The notes under the pieces: generated by a model | The model's input: only the letters and a program-made list of their open reading frames with translations | Told to the model about the DNA's origin: nothing | The model's database searches: none | Shown here: one piece after another, positions 7,901 to 15,373 of the stretch | How positions within the stretch are numbered: the first letter of the stretch is position 1 | How the letters are laid out: every line of letters begins with the position of its first letter | Source of the DNA: Aggregatilineales bacterium | Lineage (GTDB): Bacteria; Chloroflexota; Anaerolineae; Aggregatilineales; Phototrophicaceae | Length of the DNA stretch: 52,828 nt | Assembly: GCA_029975765.1 (NCBI GenBank) | Contig: JARKOK010000156.1 | Span: 1 to 52,828 of the forward strand | Direction: 5' to 3' | Program-made: the position numbers and the translations under genes

Positions 7901-10521
7901 ATCCTTTCCTCTCCTTCTGGAGCGACTGGGATGGCAGCAACCGGCCTTCAGGCCAGGGGCACTACCTCGTCGCGGCGGTGGTCATGGAAAATGTCTCCCG
8001 TATGGCCCGCATTCTGAACATCCTGCGGCAGGTTGATCCGGGCGTTACGGTGAGTTCCGATCTGCTGTCAGAACTGGATCAGCTTGATCAGCAAAACCAG
8101 CGTTTTACACAGCTTTTGAGTACGATCACCCAACTGACGCACCAACTGGAGCAGCGTTATCGCAGTATCCTGCCCTTTTCCCTGGATACCACGCCCTGGC
8201 AGCGGATGGCGGCCCGCCTCCATCTGCGCCGCGACCCCGCCAGAGTGTTGTGGCAGCACAACGACCGCTACGAACAGCGGATGCTTGAACTGCGGCAGGA
8301 ACGGCGGCAGACACTCGAATACTACTTCGCGCTGAACAAACAGCTTCGCAAACAACTGTACACCCTGATCCCGGCGATCCAGACGAACCGGACGGCTGAA
8401 CCGCTGCTGCGGGCAGTGGTGGGCTACCAGGATATTTTGCAGCGGGTAGTGATTACGCCGCGTATCCAGGAATCCATGATTACGGCGCGGGATCCGTTCG
8501 CGGTGGATACGACGGTCTACAACATGCACGAAATCAACACCATCTCTGGCAAATATGGCAATCCGGGCATGGCGCTGGCGATGCAGATCAGTCTATCCAC
8601 TAAGCCGGAGACCCTGATCGCGCTGGATCGGAAAATGCACACCCAACTGGAGCAGGCCCGGCGCGAGCACCCGTCGTCCGATCTGCCGTCCATCTGGCTT
8701 ATTCCCCTGTTTGAAAGCGAAGACGCAGTGGGCAGTATCGGGCCATACCTGGATCAGATTTGGGATTATGCCAGCCAGAGCCGCCATACCACCCAGTCGG
8801 TGCAGGACCGTTTTGCCGAGATCATCACCGAGGTTTTTGTCGCCGGTTCGGACCTGAGCCAGCAGGTCAGTCAGGCTAAAAGCGCGTATCTGTACCAGAA
8901 GGCCAAGTACGATGTGCAGTCGTGGCTGGTGGCGCATGATACCGCAGAACCTGTGCGTATCAAGCTGGGCAGCGGCGAACCCATGCAGCGCCAGGGTGGG
9001 TATTACTCACGGGTGGCCGGCGTTCATGGTTTCCTGAACGCCGCAGCGAACCAGCAGCGGTTTTCCGAACACCTGATGCCCGCCGCGCGCAAAAGCACCG
9101 CCTATGCCGTAACGCCTTTGCAGGGGGTTTTCCTGGGGGGCGAGCTGCGAACCTTCCAGAGCAACCTGTCGGAGCAGCTACGTTTCCTGCCGGTGCATGA
9201 GTTCACCAGCCTGCTGTATCATGTCCGGGAAGCCCAGAACACCCACCGCGAAGACCTGATTCGCGCCGTTGAAACCAGCGGAGAAAGCCGCCTGATCGCG
9301 CCCGACCGGAGCCTGCGGGAACTGGAACGGCTAACCATTGGCACCCGCGAGGCGCTTTACGAGCAGTTTCTGGAAGAATTAACCGATAGTTTTCGTCACA
9401 TCCTCTACGGCAAAGAGGAAGATGTGGTCGGTATCCACATCATTTCGTATTTCATCGGCAGATCCACGCCCCAACTGCGTGACCGCCCAACCAGCCGCCA
9501 GACCGGCGGCACGGGTGCTGCCGTCGGCCAGCGCATTCTGGCGAACATCGCCGAAATCATCCCCCTGTCCAAACAGGGCAGCCTGCTGCGGGCTATCGCC
9601 CATAATCAGGCGCAGTCCGCCGTGCTGGGCGTAAACCAGCTCACCACCGGACTGTTCCGCGCTCTCGAACGCCTGGCGCAAAAGGCCTTTGCGCCCGCCG
9701 AACAGGATCGTATGATCGCGGAGCGCCTGCTGCCGCATTTGCCCATGTACGAAATCCTGAGCACCCTGCGGGTCTACCAGGATCGTACCGGGAAAATTCT
9801 GCCCTTCATCGAAACGGCGTTCCCGGCGGGCAATTCAGCCTTTGTGGCGCTGCGTGAAGATCATGACGCGATGCGGCGTTATTTGCCGCTGTTCCAGCAG
9901 GAACTGCTGCGCCGTCATGGGGTAAACGTCAGCGAGTTCTTTGTCAACGGCGTGTTTATCCCACAACTGCTGCCCACACTCCGGCCTGATCTGGCGGTGC
10001 TGCTGCAAGCAGACCTGTTTAACACCGAGCTTGATGTTCTGCTGGCGCCTGTCTCCGGGAAAATAGCGGACGATTGGATCGCTGAGGTGACCCGGCTGCT
10101 CGCGGTGCCCGGCCAGATTCACTACTGGCGCTCGATGATCTGGGATGTGTTCGGTGAGTCGATCTATGAGCGGGTGCAGAGTTTTGTCGAACTGGCGACC
10201 ACGTTGTATGCCTATGGCTCCACGCAGGTCTCCCGCGTGACGCCGCCCCTGCGCGGCGATAGACTGTCGTCCCCGGTTCTGGCCGGATTTTTCCGCACGG
10301 CCCGCGCCGATGATGAGATGCGAGACTTTTTGATGGGCGCTATCGAATACCTGAGTTCATTCACCGCCGGCAGCCGTGAGATGCCGGTCAGCATCATACG
10401 CGCCATGAACGGTGTCGAACGAATCGCCCACATTGAGGAAAGCGCGCTGCCGCCGGAAAAGCAGAACTTGTTCCGGCATTGTGTTTTGCAGATCGCGCGG
10501 TTGGCCGGTGAAAATGGGTAG
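4906..10521 (+). CDS. giant fusion: PLP aminotransferase modules plus PEP carboxylase-like region
   Basis: 1871 residues in one uninterrupted frame. Residues 40-330 resemble a degenerate fold-type-I aminotransferase (IGNP at 43-46, YTPRGGY at 105-111, SSGGMQETL at 150-158) with no clear PLP lysine. Residues 430-785 are an intact-looking aminotransferase: SGSSRTAL (460-467), NNPHNATG (534-541), DDLAYQ (565-570) and SVSKTDCSAGSR with the predicted Schiff-base Lys613. Residues 820-1871 carry, in the order found in PEP carboxylase, TVHPTQ (916-921; family TAHPTE/Q with catalytic His), WSDWDGSNR (1005-1013; family GGDRDGNP), IPLFES (1266-1271), FVAGSD (1311-1316; family GYSDS) and RPTSRQTGG (1527-1535). 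The glycine-rich GRGG loop is replaced by GSGEPMQRQGG (1355-1365), so carboxylase activity is doubtful. The aminotransferase call is firm; the PEPC relation is inferred from motifs. Confidence 0.75.
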   Translation: MSRSSDSMALFRLKAVRAARVSEVSETTAAAPVPDEDRINFHIGNPLQDARLSSAFLRLALGLDIHQEELSETDLAGLIDHLGWEAVDKPKLEFLIRAIRRSVPYTPRGGYSTKNPHVLVNHFYAWLENQQESLHYDNGERSGRREVILSSGGMQETLRVLLFTLSGRLAHLPARILCYNYDLAPSSKAIRNLLFEDLPPDEPAAYDRIVEVLAGQPQHPTFMILGTVPDEVTRRKLRKLSTDQPLFFIEANNASNHLSLAREARLVQVVIRLLTPAIFSPRLRDLSTVFVAGNAEFLRAIESVHFNLKGTPSASEMEFLAYLLEQPLITAPKNNHSTMPQARPAADGLVLGSMTLTALPHLMNRAERHLESLLSAHTELLSHSLKTLDDKTALYSQRIQGVWKSPVPDEFANLEVRELLDRLITNIDRKAAIQALGRSFLSAFVKHQPQYELESCVVVSGSSRTALGILGFHCGITEVVVPDLSWSYEQCFPQIHVVPLMESLKLDADAMIQKAEDLCRRDPSWRRRGAMVINNPHNATGRVFDEAAIQKLVIYCLENNIYFIDDLAYQNMMPANDLPEIKTLRQITSELVSRGLADGHHADRVISVHSVSKTDCSAGSRLAVVEIRDAELRRRFEAVNAHIQPNIAAILISYLFYRSSVRAVRTYWHLRNAILEERSRALLTAVENLPQERNPFGLEIIPPAGSMYPLLHVKTLPAGLSLDWLSSSLARRGIGMLPLATFARTEKGFETGRTTFRLTLGGVDDAGVLLAKTRRLLIDLNRLIASEDARYNRKTPRFRTASRANNRLPELSRSMDRIGEQVLQACVSSRYYRRLLSTPLLDAEKERRDFVERYAPERLAIFRTRLLDRALISDELMQQALDNGGKRLAEKLQREFMKDSLQRRQELFKLRSYDRTVHPTQMYSLEAESAFDAILTRLIARQPAAPALIERAAQELLKEYLGLNVAVSSQQEAREILLDLNALTAGEQYAGLFTDTTLNPFLSFWSDWDGSNRPSGQGHYLVAAVVMENVSRMARILNILRQVDPGVTVSSDLLSELDQLDQQNQRFTQLLSTITQLTHQLEQRYRSILPFSLDTTPWQRMAARLHLRRDPARVLWQHNDRYEQRMLELRQERRQTLEYYFALNKQLRKQLYTLIPAIQTNRTAEPLLRAVVGYQDILQRVVITPRIQESMITARDPFAVDTTVYNMHEINTISGKYGNPGMALAMQISLSTKPETLIALDRKMHTQLEQARREHPSSDLPSIWLIPLFESEDAVGSIGPYLDQIWDYASQSRHTTQSVQDRFAEIITEVFVAGSDLSQQVSQAKSAYLYQKAKYDVQSWLVAHDTAEPVRIKLGSGEPMQRQGGYYSRVAGVHGFLNAAANQQRFSEHLMPAARKSTAYAVTPLQGVFLGGELRTFQSNLSEQLRFLPVHEFTSLLYHVREAQNTHREDLIRAVETSGESRLIAPDRSLRELERLTIGTREALYEQFLEELTDSFRHILYGKEEDVVGIHIISYFIGRSTPQLRDRPTSRQTGGTGAAVGQRILANIAEIIPLSKQGSLLRAIAHNQAQSAVLGVNQLTTGLFRALERLAQKAFAPAEQDRMIAERLLPHLPMYEILSTLRVYQDRTGKILPFIETAFPAGNSAFVALREDHDAMRRYLPLFQQELLRRHGVNVSEFFVNGVFIPQLLPTLRPDLAVLLQADLFNTELDVLLAPVSGKIADDWIAEVTRLLAVPGQIHYWRSMIWDVFGESIYERVQSFVELATTLYAYGSTQVSRVTPPLRGDRLSSPVLAGFFRTARADDEMRDFLMGAIEYLSSFTAGSREMPVSIIRAMNGVERIAHIEESALPPEKQNLFRHCVLQIARLAGENG

Positions 10522-10675
10522 GCTGGCTTGCGAATGCCGCCGCATCGTTGCGCGTTGATCCAGCGCGACCAGATGGTTGAACGCGCCGCGTGCTTCGCTG
10601 CCAGCCGCCCCATGATCGCGGCATATCTGCCGCTGTCGCCGGGGGTTTATCGGATGCCTGTGGGGTGAGGGCCGC

Positions 10676-12040
10676 TTAGGCTTTGCGTTTCAGATATTCG
10701 TTACGCAGCCAGATGCGCGTGATTTCCCCCGCGTCGTTCTGCTCAAACCGCGCCGTTTCCCGTGTGCCGTTGGGTTCTTTGATGGTGAAAACCGCCGGAT
10801 CGTCGGTGGGTTCCAGCACCGCTGGCGGCAGTTGCAGCCACTGCACCGAAACCACCTGTAACTGCCCGCCGCGCACGATCACCTCAATCTCACTCCAGCT
10901 GTCCACATACGTGCCGGTGAACTTCTGCCATTCGGCTTTGGCTTCCGCCGGTTTGGGGGTGTTGATCTTGATGATCTCCGGCAGCACCAGCTTGTACGCC
11001 TGCTCGACAAAGCTGTAGGGGTCGCTGCCCAGGCTGTTGGTCAGCACGATCACGCCGGCCTTGTGATCGCGGCACAGCGAAAACTGCGTCAGGTAGCCGT
11101 TGTACCCGCCGGAATGCCCGCTCATCGTCCAGTCCCCGATGCGGTAAATGCCGATTCCGGGGCCGTACCCACCCGACCAGTCCTTGTGCAGCCAGTCAAC
11201 GGTGTGCATTTCGCGCAGGGTATGCGCCTTCAGCACGGGCGTGCTGTCCATTCCCAGATGGAAGCGCATGTACTTCGCCAGATCATTAACCGACGAGGCC
11301 ATGCTGGCCGACGGCGAAAAGCCGTTGGTCGGGATGAACGGCGCGGCGTGCCGCACGCCGCTTTCATCCGGCATAAAGTAGCCGGTGGCGAGATTTGCCT
11401 CCCCGCCCGCCGGCGTCACGACGGTATCGCGCATGTCCAGCGGGTCGAGGATGTGACGCTGAATATAATCGGCCCAGCTTTCGCCGCTCACGGCTTCGAT
11501 GATGCCGCCCAGCAGGGTGTAACCCAGGTTGGAATAACCGAATTCCTGGCGCGGCGGCAGCACCGGCTTGCGCTGTTTGGTCGTGGCGACCACCTCATCC
11601 CACGACTGGAACACATGCTCCGTCCAGTGTGGTACGGTGGCATCGCGCGGCAGCCCCGACGTATGCGTGAGCAGGTGACGGATGGTGATCGCCGGCGCGT
11701 CTTCGTACCGCAGGTCGAACCAGTCCAGATATTCCGCCGCCGGGTCATCCAGCCGCAGTTTACCCGCGTCACGCAGCTGCATGACCGCCACGCCGGTGAA
11801 GGTTTTGGTGATGCTGGCGATACGAAAGCGGGTGTCCAGCGTGATCGGCGTCTGCTGTTCCATATCGGCCAGGCCGTAGCCTTTCCCCCAGATGAGGTCG
11901 CCCTGATGTACCAGCCCGACGGCCACGCCGGGCAGACGGCGCTCGCGCACCTGGTACGCCGTCCATTTATCCAGCAGCCCGATAGCAGTTGCCAGGTCAG
12001 CATGTTGTGTGACAAATTCCGTTTGCAGCGTGTTGGTCAT
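10676..12040 (-). CDS. serine hydrolase of the beta-lactamase/class C PBP family
   Basis: 454 residues. The penicillin-binding-type fold is shown by SITK (76-79, nucleophile Ser76 and Lys79), YSN (169-171, general base Tyr169) and a late HSGG motif standing for the KTG box. The C-terminal 110 residues look like the separate lipocalin-like domain often attached to this family. No signal peptide is visible, so a cytoplasmic esterase or peptidase role is as likely as a cell-wall role. The start at 12040 has AGGGG upstream (minus strand); the frame stays open to 12124 without another ribosome site. Substrate unknown. A related gene is at 36301. The 154-base gap to the fusion gene shows only a distant 7-base inverted repeat. 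Confidence 0.9.
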   Translation of the reverse strand: MTNTLQTEFVTQHADLATAIGLLDKWTAYQVRERRLPGVAVGLVHQGDLIWGKGYGLADMEQQTPITLDTRFRIASITKTFTGVAVMQLRDAGKLRLDDPAAEYLDWFDLRYEDAPAITIRHLLTHTSGLPRDATVPHWTEHVFQSWDEVVATTKQRKPVLPPRQEFGYSNLGYTLLGGIIEAVSGESWADYIQRHILDPLDMRDTVVTPAGGEANLATGYFMPDESGVRHAAPFIPTNGFSPSASMASSVNDLAKYMRFHLGMDSTPVLKAHTLREMHTVDWLHKDWSGGYGPGIGIYRIGDWTMSGHSGGYNGYLTQFSLCRDHKAGVIVLTNSLGSDPYSFVEQAYKLVLPEIIKINTPKPAEAKAEWQKFTGTYVDSWSEIEVIVRGGQLQVVSVQWLQLPPAVLEPTDDPAVFTIKEPNGTRETARFEQNDAGEITRIWLRNEYLKRKA

Positions 12041-12232
12041 AGTCTGTCCCCTTGATGAAAGCCCGACGCCTATTGTAGTGCATCCCGCCGGAATTGCCTC
12101 AGACCATTTCATCCGGTCAACCATCAGCCCTGAACGGTCTCTAGCGCGCCCGCCGCCCCCTCAATACAATACATAGGTAGAGCCGCGCCGACTCTCCCCT
12201 GTCGGTTTCTCATTTGCCAAAGGAAAACGTCC

Positions 12233-13315
12233 ATGTCGTTTGACCGGATTGTGAAACTGCTGCTGGTGTTTGTCCCCATCGCCTTTATTGCCGAGCGGGT
12301 GGCCGGCGTCAGCCCGGTGCTGGTGTTTGTCTTCGCCGCGCTGGCCGTCATCCCGCTGGCCGACCTGATCGGCGAAGCCACCGAAGAACTGGCTGTCCAC
12401 ACCGGCCCCAAAATCGGCGGCCTGCTGAACGCCACCCTCGGCAACGCCGCCGAACTCATCATCACCATTTTCGCGCTGCGTGAAGGGCTGGTTGAACTGG
12501 TGCGCGCCTCAATCACCGGTTCCATCCTCGGCAACCTGCTGCTGGTCATGGGTGCGAGCATCCTGTTCGGCGGGCTGAAAAACGGCATCCAGACCTTTGA
12601 CCGCCGCACCGCCGGTCTCAACGGCGTCATGCTCATCCTGGCCGTCGTCGCTCTGCTCGTGCCGTCGCTGTTCGATGTCGCGCTGGTTGAAAACCGCGCC
12701 GCCGAACTTGGCCTCAGCGAAGGCGTGGCCGTCATCATGATCATCATCTACGGCCTCAGCGTGTGGTACGCTTTCCGCCAGGGCGAACCCGTCACCCGCG
12801 ACGCCGCCGCCCCGGACATCCACCATGCCAAATGGAGCGTGCGCACGTCCCTGCTCGTGCTGGCCGCCGCCACCATCGCCATCGTGGTGATGAGCGAAGT
12901 GCTGGTCGGCGCGGTCGAACACGTCACCGAAACCCTCGGTCTGACCGAGTTCTTCATCGGCATCATCATCATTCCGCTGGTCGGCAACGTCGCCGAACAC
13001 CTCGTCGCGGTGCAGGTCGCCATCAAGAACAAGATGGAACTCAGCATGGCCGTGTCGCTCGGTTCCAGCCTTCAGGTCGCCCTGTTTGTCGCGCCGGTGC
13101 TGGTATTCATCAGCCTGCTGATGGGCGGCGAAACCCTGCTGCTGGTGTTTAACAACTTCGAGTTGATCGCGCTGGTGGCCGCCTCGCTCATCGCCGCCCT
13201 CATCGCCCAGGACGGCGAGTCCACCTGGCTGGAAGGCGCGATGCTGCTGGCGGTCTACCTCATCATCGCCATCGCCTTCTTCTACCTGCCCGCGACGGTG
13301 GCCGTTCACCCGTAA
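12233..13315 (+). CDS. cax: Ca2+/H+ antiporter, CaCA (CAX) family
   Basis: 360-residue integral membrane exchanger that would export calcium in return for protons. The two inverted halves show the diagnostic alpha repeats: GNAAELIITIFAL (about 70-83) and GNVAEHLVAVQVAIKNKMELS (about 250), each with the acidic Glu that binds the cation. About eleven hydrophobic segments are visible, and an acidic loop lies between the halves. Length fits bacterial CAX proteins. The ATG at 12233 follows an AAAGGA site. It is transcribed divergently from the serine hydrolase and ends at a strong hairpin shared with the convergent secreted-protein gene. Confidence 0.97.
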   Translation: MSFDRIVKLLLVFVPIAFIAERVAGVSPVLVFVFAALAVIPLADLIGEATEELAVHTGPKIGGLLNATLGNAAELIITIFALREGLVELVRASITGSILGNLLLVMGASILFGGLKNGIQTFDRRTAGLNGVMLILAVVALLVPSLFDVALVENRAAELGLSEGVAVIMIIIYGLSVWYAFRQGEPVTRDAAAPDIHHAKWSVRTSLLVLAAATIAIVVMSEVLVGAVEHVTETLGLTEFFIGIIIIPLVGNVAEHLVAVQVAIKNKMELSMAVSLGSSLQVALFVAPVLVFISLLMGGETLLLVFNNFELIALVAASLIAALIAQDGESTWLEGAMLLAVYLIIAIAFFYLPATVAVHP

Positions 13316-13326
13316 ACCAAAACGAA

Positions 13327-13348
13327 GAGGCGGCCTGCGGGCCGCCTC
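13327..13348. terminator. bidirectional hairpin between convergent genes
   Basis: GAGGCGGCC (13327-13335), a 4-base loop and GGCCGCCTC (13340-13348) make a perfect 9-base-pair stem between cax (+) and the secreted-protein gene (-). On the minus strand it is followed by TTCGTTTTGG, a T-rich run, so termination of the minus-strand gene is the better supported use. Confidence 0.75.
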
Positions 13349-13383
13349 TCTCATCGAAATATGCAGTTTTAGCTGATGTGCCC

Positions 13384-14601
13384 TTAGTTCAGCGGGCAGC
13401 CTGAGTTGTTATACCCGTCAAGTATTGTCGCCAGGTTCAGAATCACGCTTCGATTGGCACTGGCAAGAGCTGCATTCACTTGCGTGTTGATGTCCGCCGG
13501 TGTGAGCGGATAGTTCACGCCCGGATGCGCGGCATCAAGCAGGGCAGCCACCGCCGCCCGCAGCAGAATTTCCTGCGCCCCCTGAATCGTGCTTCCACCC
13601 TTGAAGTTCAGGGCTTGCAGCAACGTGCTGTTGGCAAGCGTTGGAACCGCGCCGGTGAACACAGTGGACACCTTCTGGGTTGGGCTATAACCTGTGGGCG
13701 CCCAGGCGGCAAGATGATTCTTCCAGTAGCCCGGCGTGCAGCCCTGATACTGCGGCGGGCATTCACCGGTATCAATGGATACTTCAGCACTGTCGGTACG
13801 GTCGGTGCCGCCGTCACTTTCGGTCAGTGTGACGGTGTTTGTCAGGGTATAGTAGTTGCCACACTCGGCTGATTCATTCGTAATATCCTTATCGAATGAT
13901 ACAGAACCGCTGTCCGTTACATCCCACTCCTCAGGCCAGACGCTCGGCGTGCAGGTGAAACCGGCAGGGCAGTATTCCACATCCACGATATGTGCCGCTT
14001 CGTCGGTTTCAATCAGGGTTGGTGAAGTGGGCAGGCTGAAATCAGCTTTCGGCTCCGGCCCAAATTCATCACCCAGATGTCCTGAGTGGTTGGTAATCGT
14101 GACTTTTACGCTGTTGCGATACTGTGCGCCAGCCACAGGGGTAAAGGTGATTTCGTAGGGATAACATGCTGACTCGCCAGGGCCGAGTTGGTCAGGCGTA
14201 ATCGTCTGAGTTGCGCCCGCCAGCGGTTGGAACTGACCAGCACCCGCCTTATATTCAACTTGATCTACCAGTTTTAGATTTTCTGTGGTGCGATCACCGC
14301 CGTTGGTCACACAGATTTCCCCACGCACGCCGTAGGCCGAGGTATTGCTGACCTCTGTACGTTCGTACACAATGGTGTAGGTGACGGTGGCGGTTTCACC
14401 CGGTTTGACCGTTACCGAATCCGGCGAAACAGATTTTTCAACGGTCCAGTCGTACTCGATATACTGCTCCCAGAAGCCCGTTGCAGTTTTAGATGCTGAG
14501 AGCGTAGTACCGGCCTGACCCTGCGCTTGTACTCCGAGGGGTACTACCGCCAGCAGCAGCGCCCCCACGACAAGCAGAACTAACAACTTCTTTCCGTTCA
14601 T
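13384..14601 (-). CDS. secreted protein with TPGYWK C-terminal motif
   Basis: 405 residues. A Sec signal peptide (KKLLVLLVVGALLLAVVPLG, cleavage near VQAQG) leads to two beta-rich DUF11-like segments (about 30-180 and 190-290; phrases such as VTVKPGETATVTYTIVY and LGPGESACYPYEITFTP). Then comes GCTPGYWKNHLAAW (about 300), a motif common in extracellular proteins of environmental bacteria, and an alanine-rich helical tail. Several cysteines suggest disulfides. No sortase or membrane anchor is seen. The start at 14601 has GAGGGGAA upstream; longer readings translate the structured leader. Probably surface or extracellular; function unknown. Confidence 0.85.
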   Translation of the reverse strand: MNGKKLLVLLVVGALLLAVVPLGVQAQGQAGTTLSASKTATGFWEQYIEYDWTVEKSVSPDSVTVKPGETATVTYTIVYERTEVSNTSAYGVRGEICVTNGGDRTTENLKLVDQVEYKAGAGQFQPLAGATQTITPDQLGPGESACYPYEITFTPVAGAQYRNSVKVTITNHSGHLGDEFGPEPKADFSLPTSPTLIETDEAAHIVDVEYCPAGFTCTPSVWPEEWDVTDSGSVSFDKDITNESAECGNYYTLTNTVTLTESDGGTDRTDSAEVSIDTGECPPQYQGCTPGYWKNHLAAWAPTGYSPTQKVSTVFTGAVPTLANSTLLQALNFKGGSTIQGAQEILLRAAVAALLDAAHPGVNYPLTPADINTQVNAALASANRSVILNLATILDGYNNSGCPLN

Positions 14602-15373
14602 TGCTTTCCCCTCACAAACTATTTTTTGACGAGCGTTGACCAGACGCCGGGAAGTTTTGGCTGCCGCGTGGGTTGTCTTCCCGCTCCCTGCCGCCGCGTG
14701 ATCCGGGTTCCGCCGGCGGCTGCCCCTGGTGTGCCTGCCAGACTTCACCGGATGCGGCACGGGCTGTTCATTACCATCTTAGCATAAACCTTTCTCATCT
14801 GATCTTTAGGTCGAATAAAGAATTCTTCGGTAGGGTTTATAAATTTAATTAATCAACGATTTGTGAAACTGGTATGGAAATGGTTAGAGAAGGAAATAAG
14901 ATATGAGTAAGCTGCGGTGCTTTTCCACCCGCACACGGAGAGAGGTTGGCGCTGTTCGGAACAACCACATCTTCTATAACAAATCATTATAAATTAGTAT
15001 CGGGCGAGAAAAATTTGTGTTCTGTGGCTGTTCTGTGGCAGTTGGCTGAAGCCAGCCTTAAAGCCCCGTTTCCCCACAATCTTGCGTCACGCCTTCTCTA
15101 CCAGGTGTCTGCCCCTCACCCCCGACCTTGAACAGCTCTCCGGCGGGTCAGAGGCCCTTTATTTAGTGTCCTTTTTCGTCATGGAAATAGGGGGCTTGCA
15201 CCCCCACTCCAGGCAAGGTTCATCCTCCAACACTGTTACTATTCAGGTACCGATGTGACTTGGGTCACATCAGACCGCGTTGTTCCGCTCCATCATAAGG
15301 GTAGGCAAGGGCTGCTCTGGCAGCCGGTCAGCAAGTATTCGTATCCCTTCGGTTGATGGAGATAGAACACCTG
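14602..15373. other. 772-base non-coding interval with a structured leader and the nos control region
   Basis: The left part (14602-14780) is the likely leader of the minus-strand secreted protein. On that strand ATCCGG pairs with a later CCGGAT, enclosing two hairpins, so an extended RNA structure is possible. The middle (14781-14930) is strikingly AT-rich. A short frame at 14946-15131 has no family features and is not called. GGGGG/CCCCC arms around 15190-15205 make a small hairpin. The right end holds the CRP-type palindrome and the leader of nosZ. Confidence 0.5.
15253..15270 (+). promoter_or_regulatory. CRP/FNR-family palindrome upstream of nosZ
   Basis: ATGTGACTTGGGTCACAT is a perfect palindrome apart from its 4-base centre and contains the full CRP consensus TGTGA-N6-TCACA. 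Its centre (15261.5) lies about 35 bases before a weak -10-like CATCAT (15291-15296), the spacing of a class II activator site at -41.5 for a start near 15303. It probably controls the nos genes through a CRP/FNR-family protein; the FNR/Dnr consensus TTGAT-N4-ATCAA is not what is seen. Confidence 0.75.

Noticed and set aside
10521-10606. GGCTGGC...GCCAGCC inverted repeat as a terminator
   Set aside because: Arms are only 7 bases and over 70 bases apart, with no T-run.
11063-12055. 330-residue open frame on the plus strand
   Set aside because: Antisense to the serine hydrolase with SITK and YSN motifs; composition is typical of a high-GC shadow frame.
12509-13354. 281-residue open frame on the minus strand
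   Set aside because: Antisense to the Ca2+/H+ antiporter; rich in Asp, His and Gly as expected for the reverse of hydrophobic codons.
14946-15131. 61-residue open frame before the nos operon
   Set aside because: No ribosome site, no family features, lies in an AT-rich control region.
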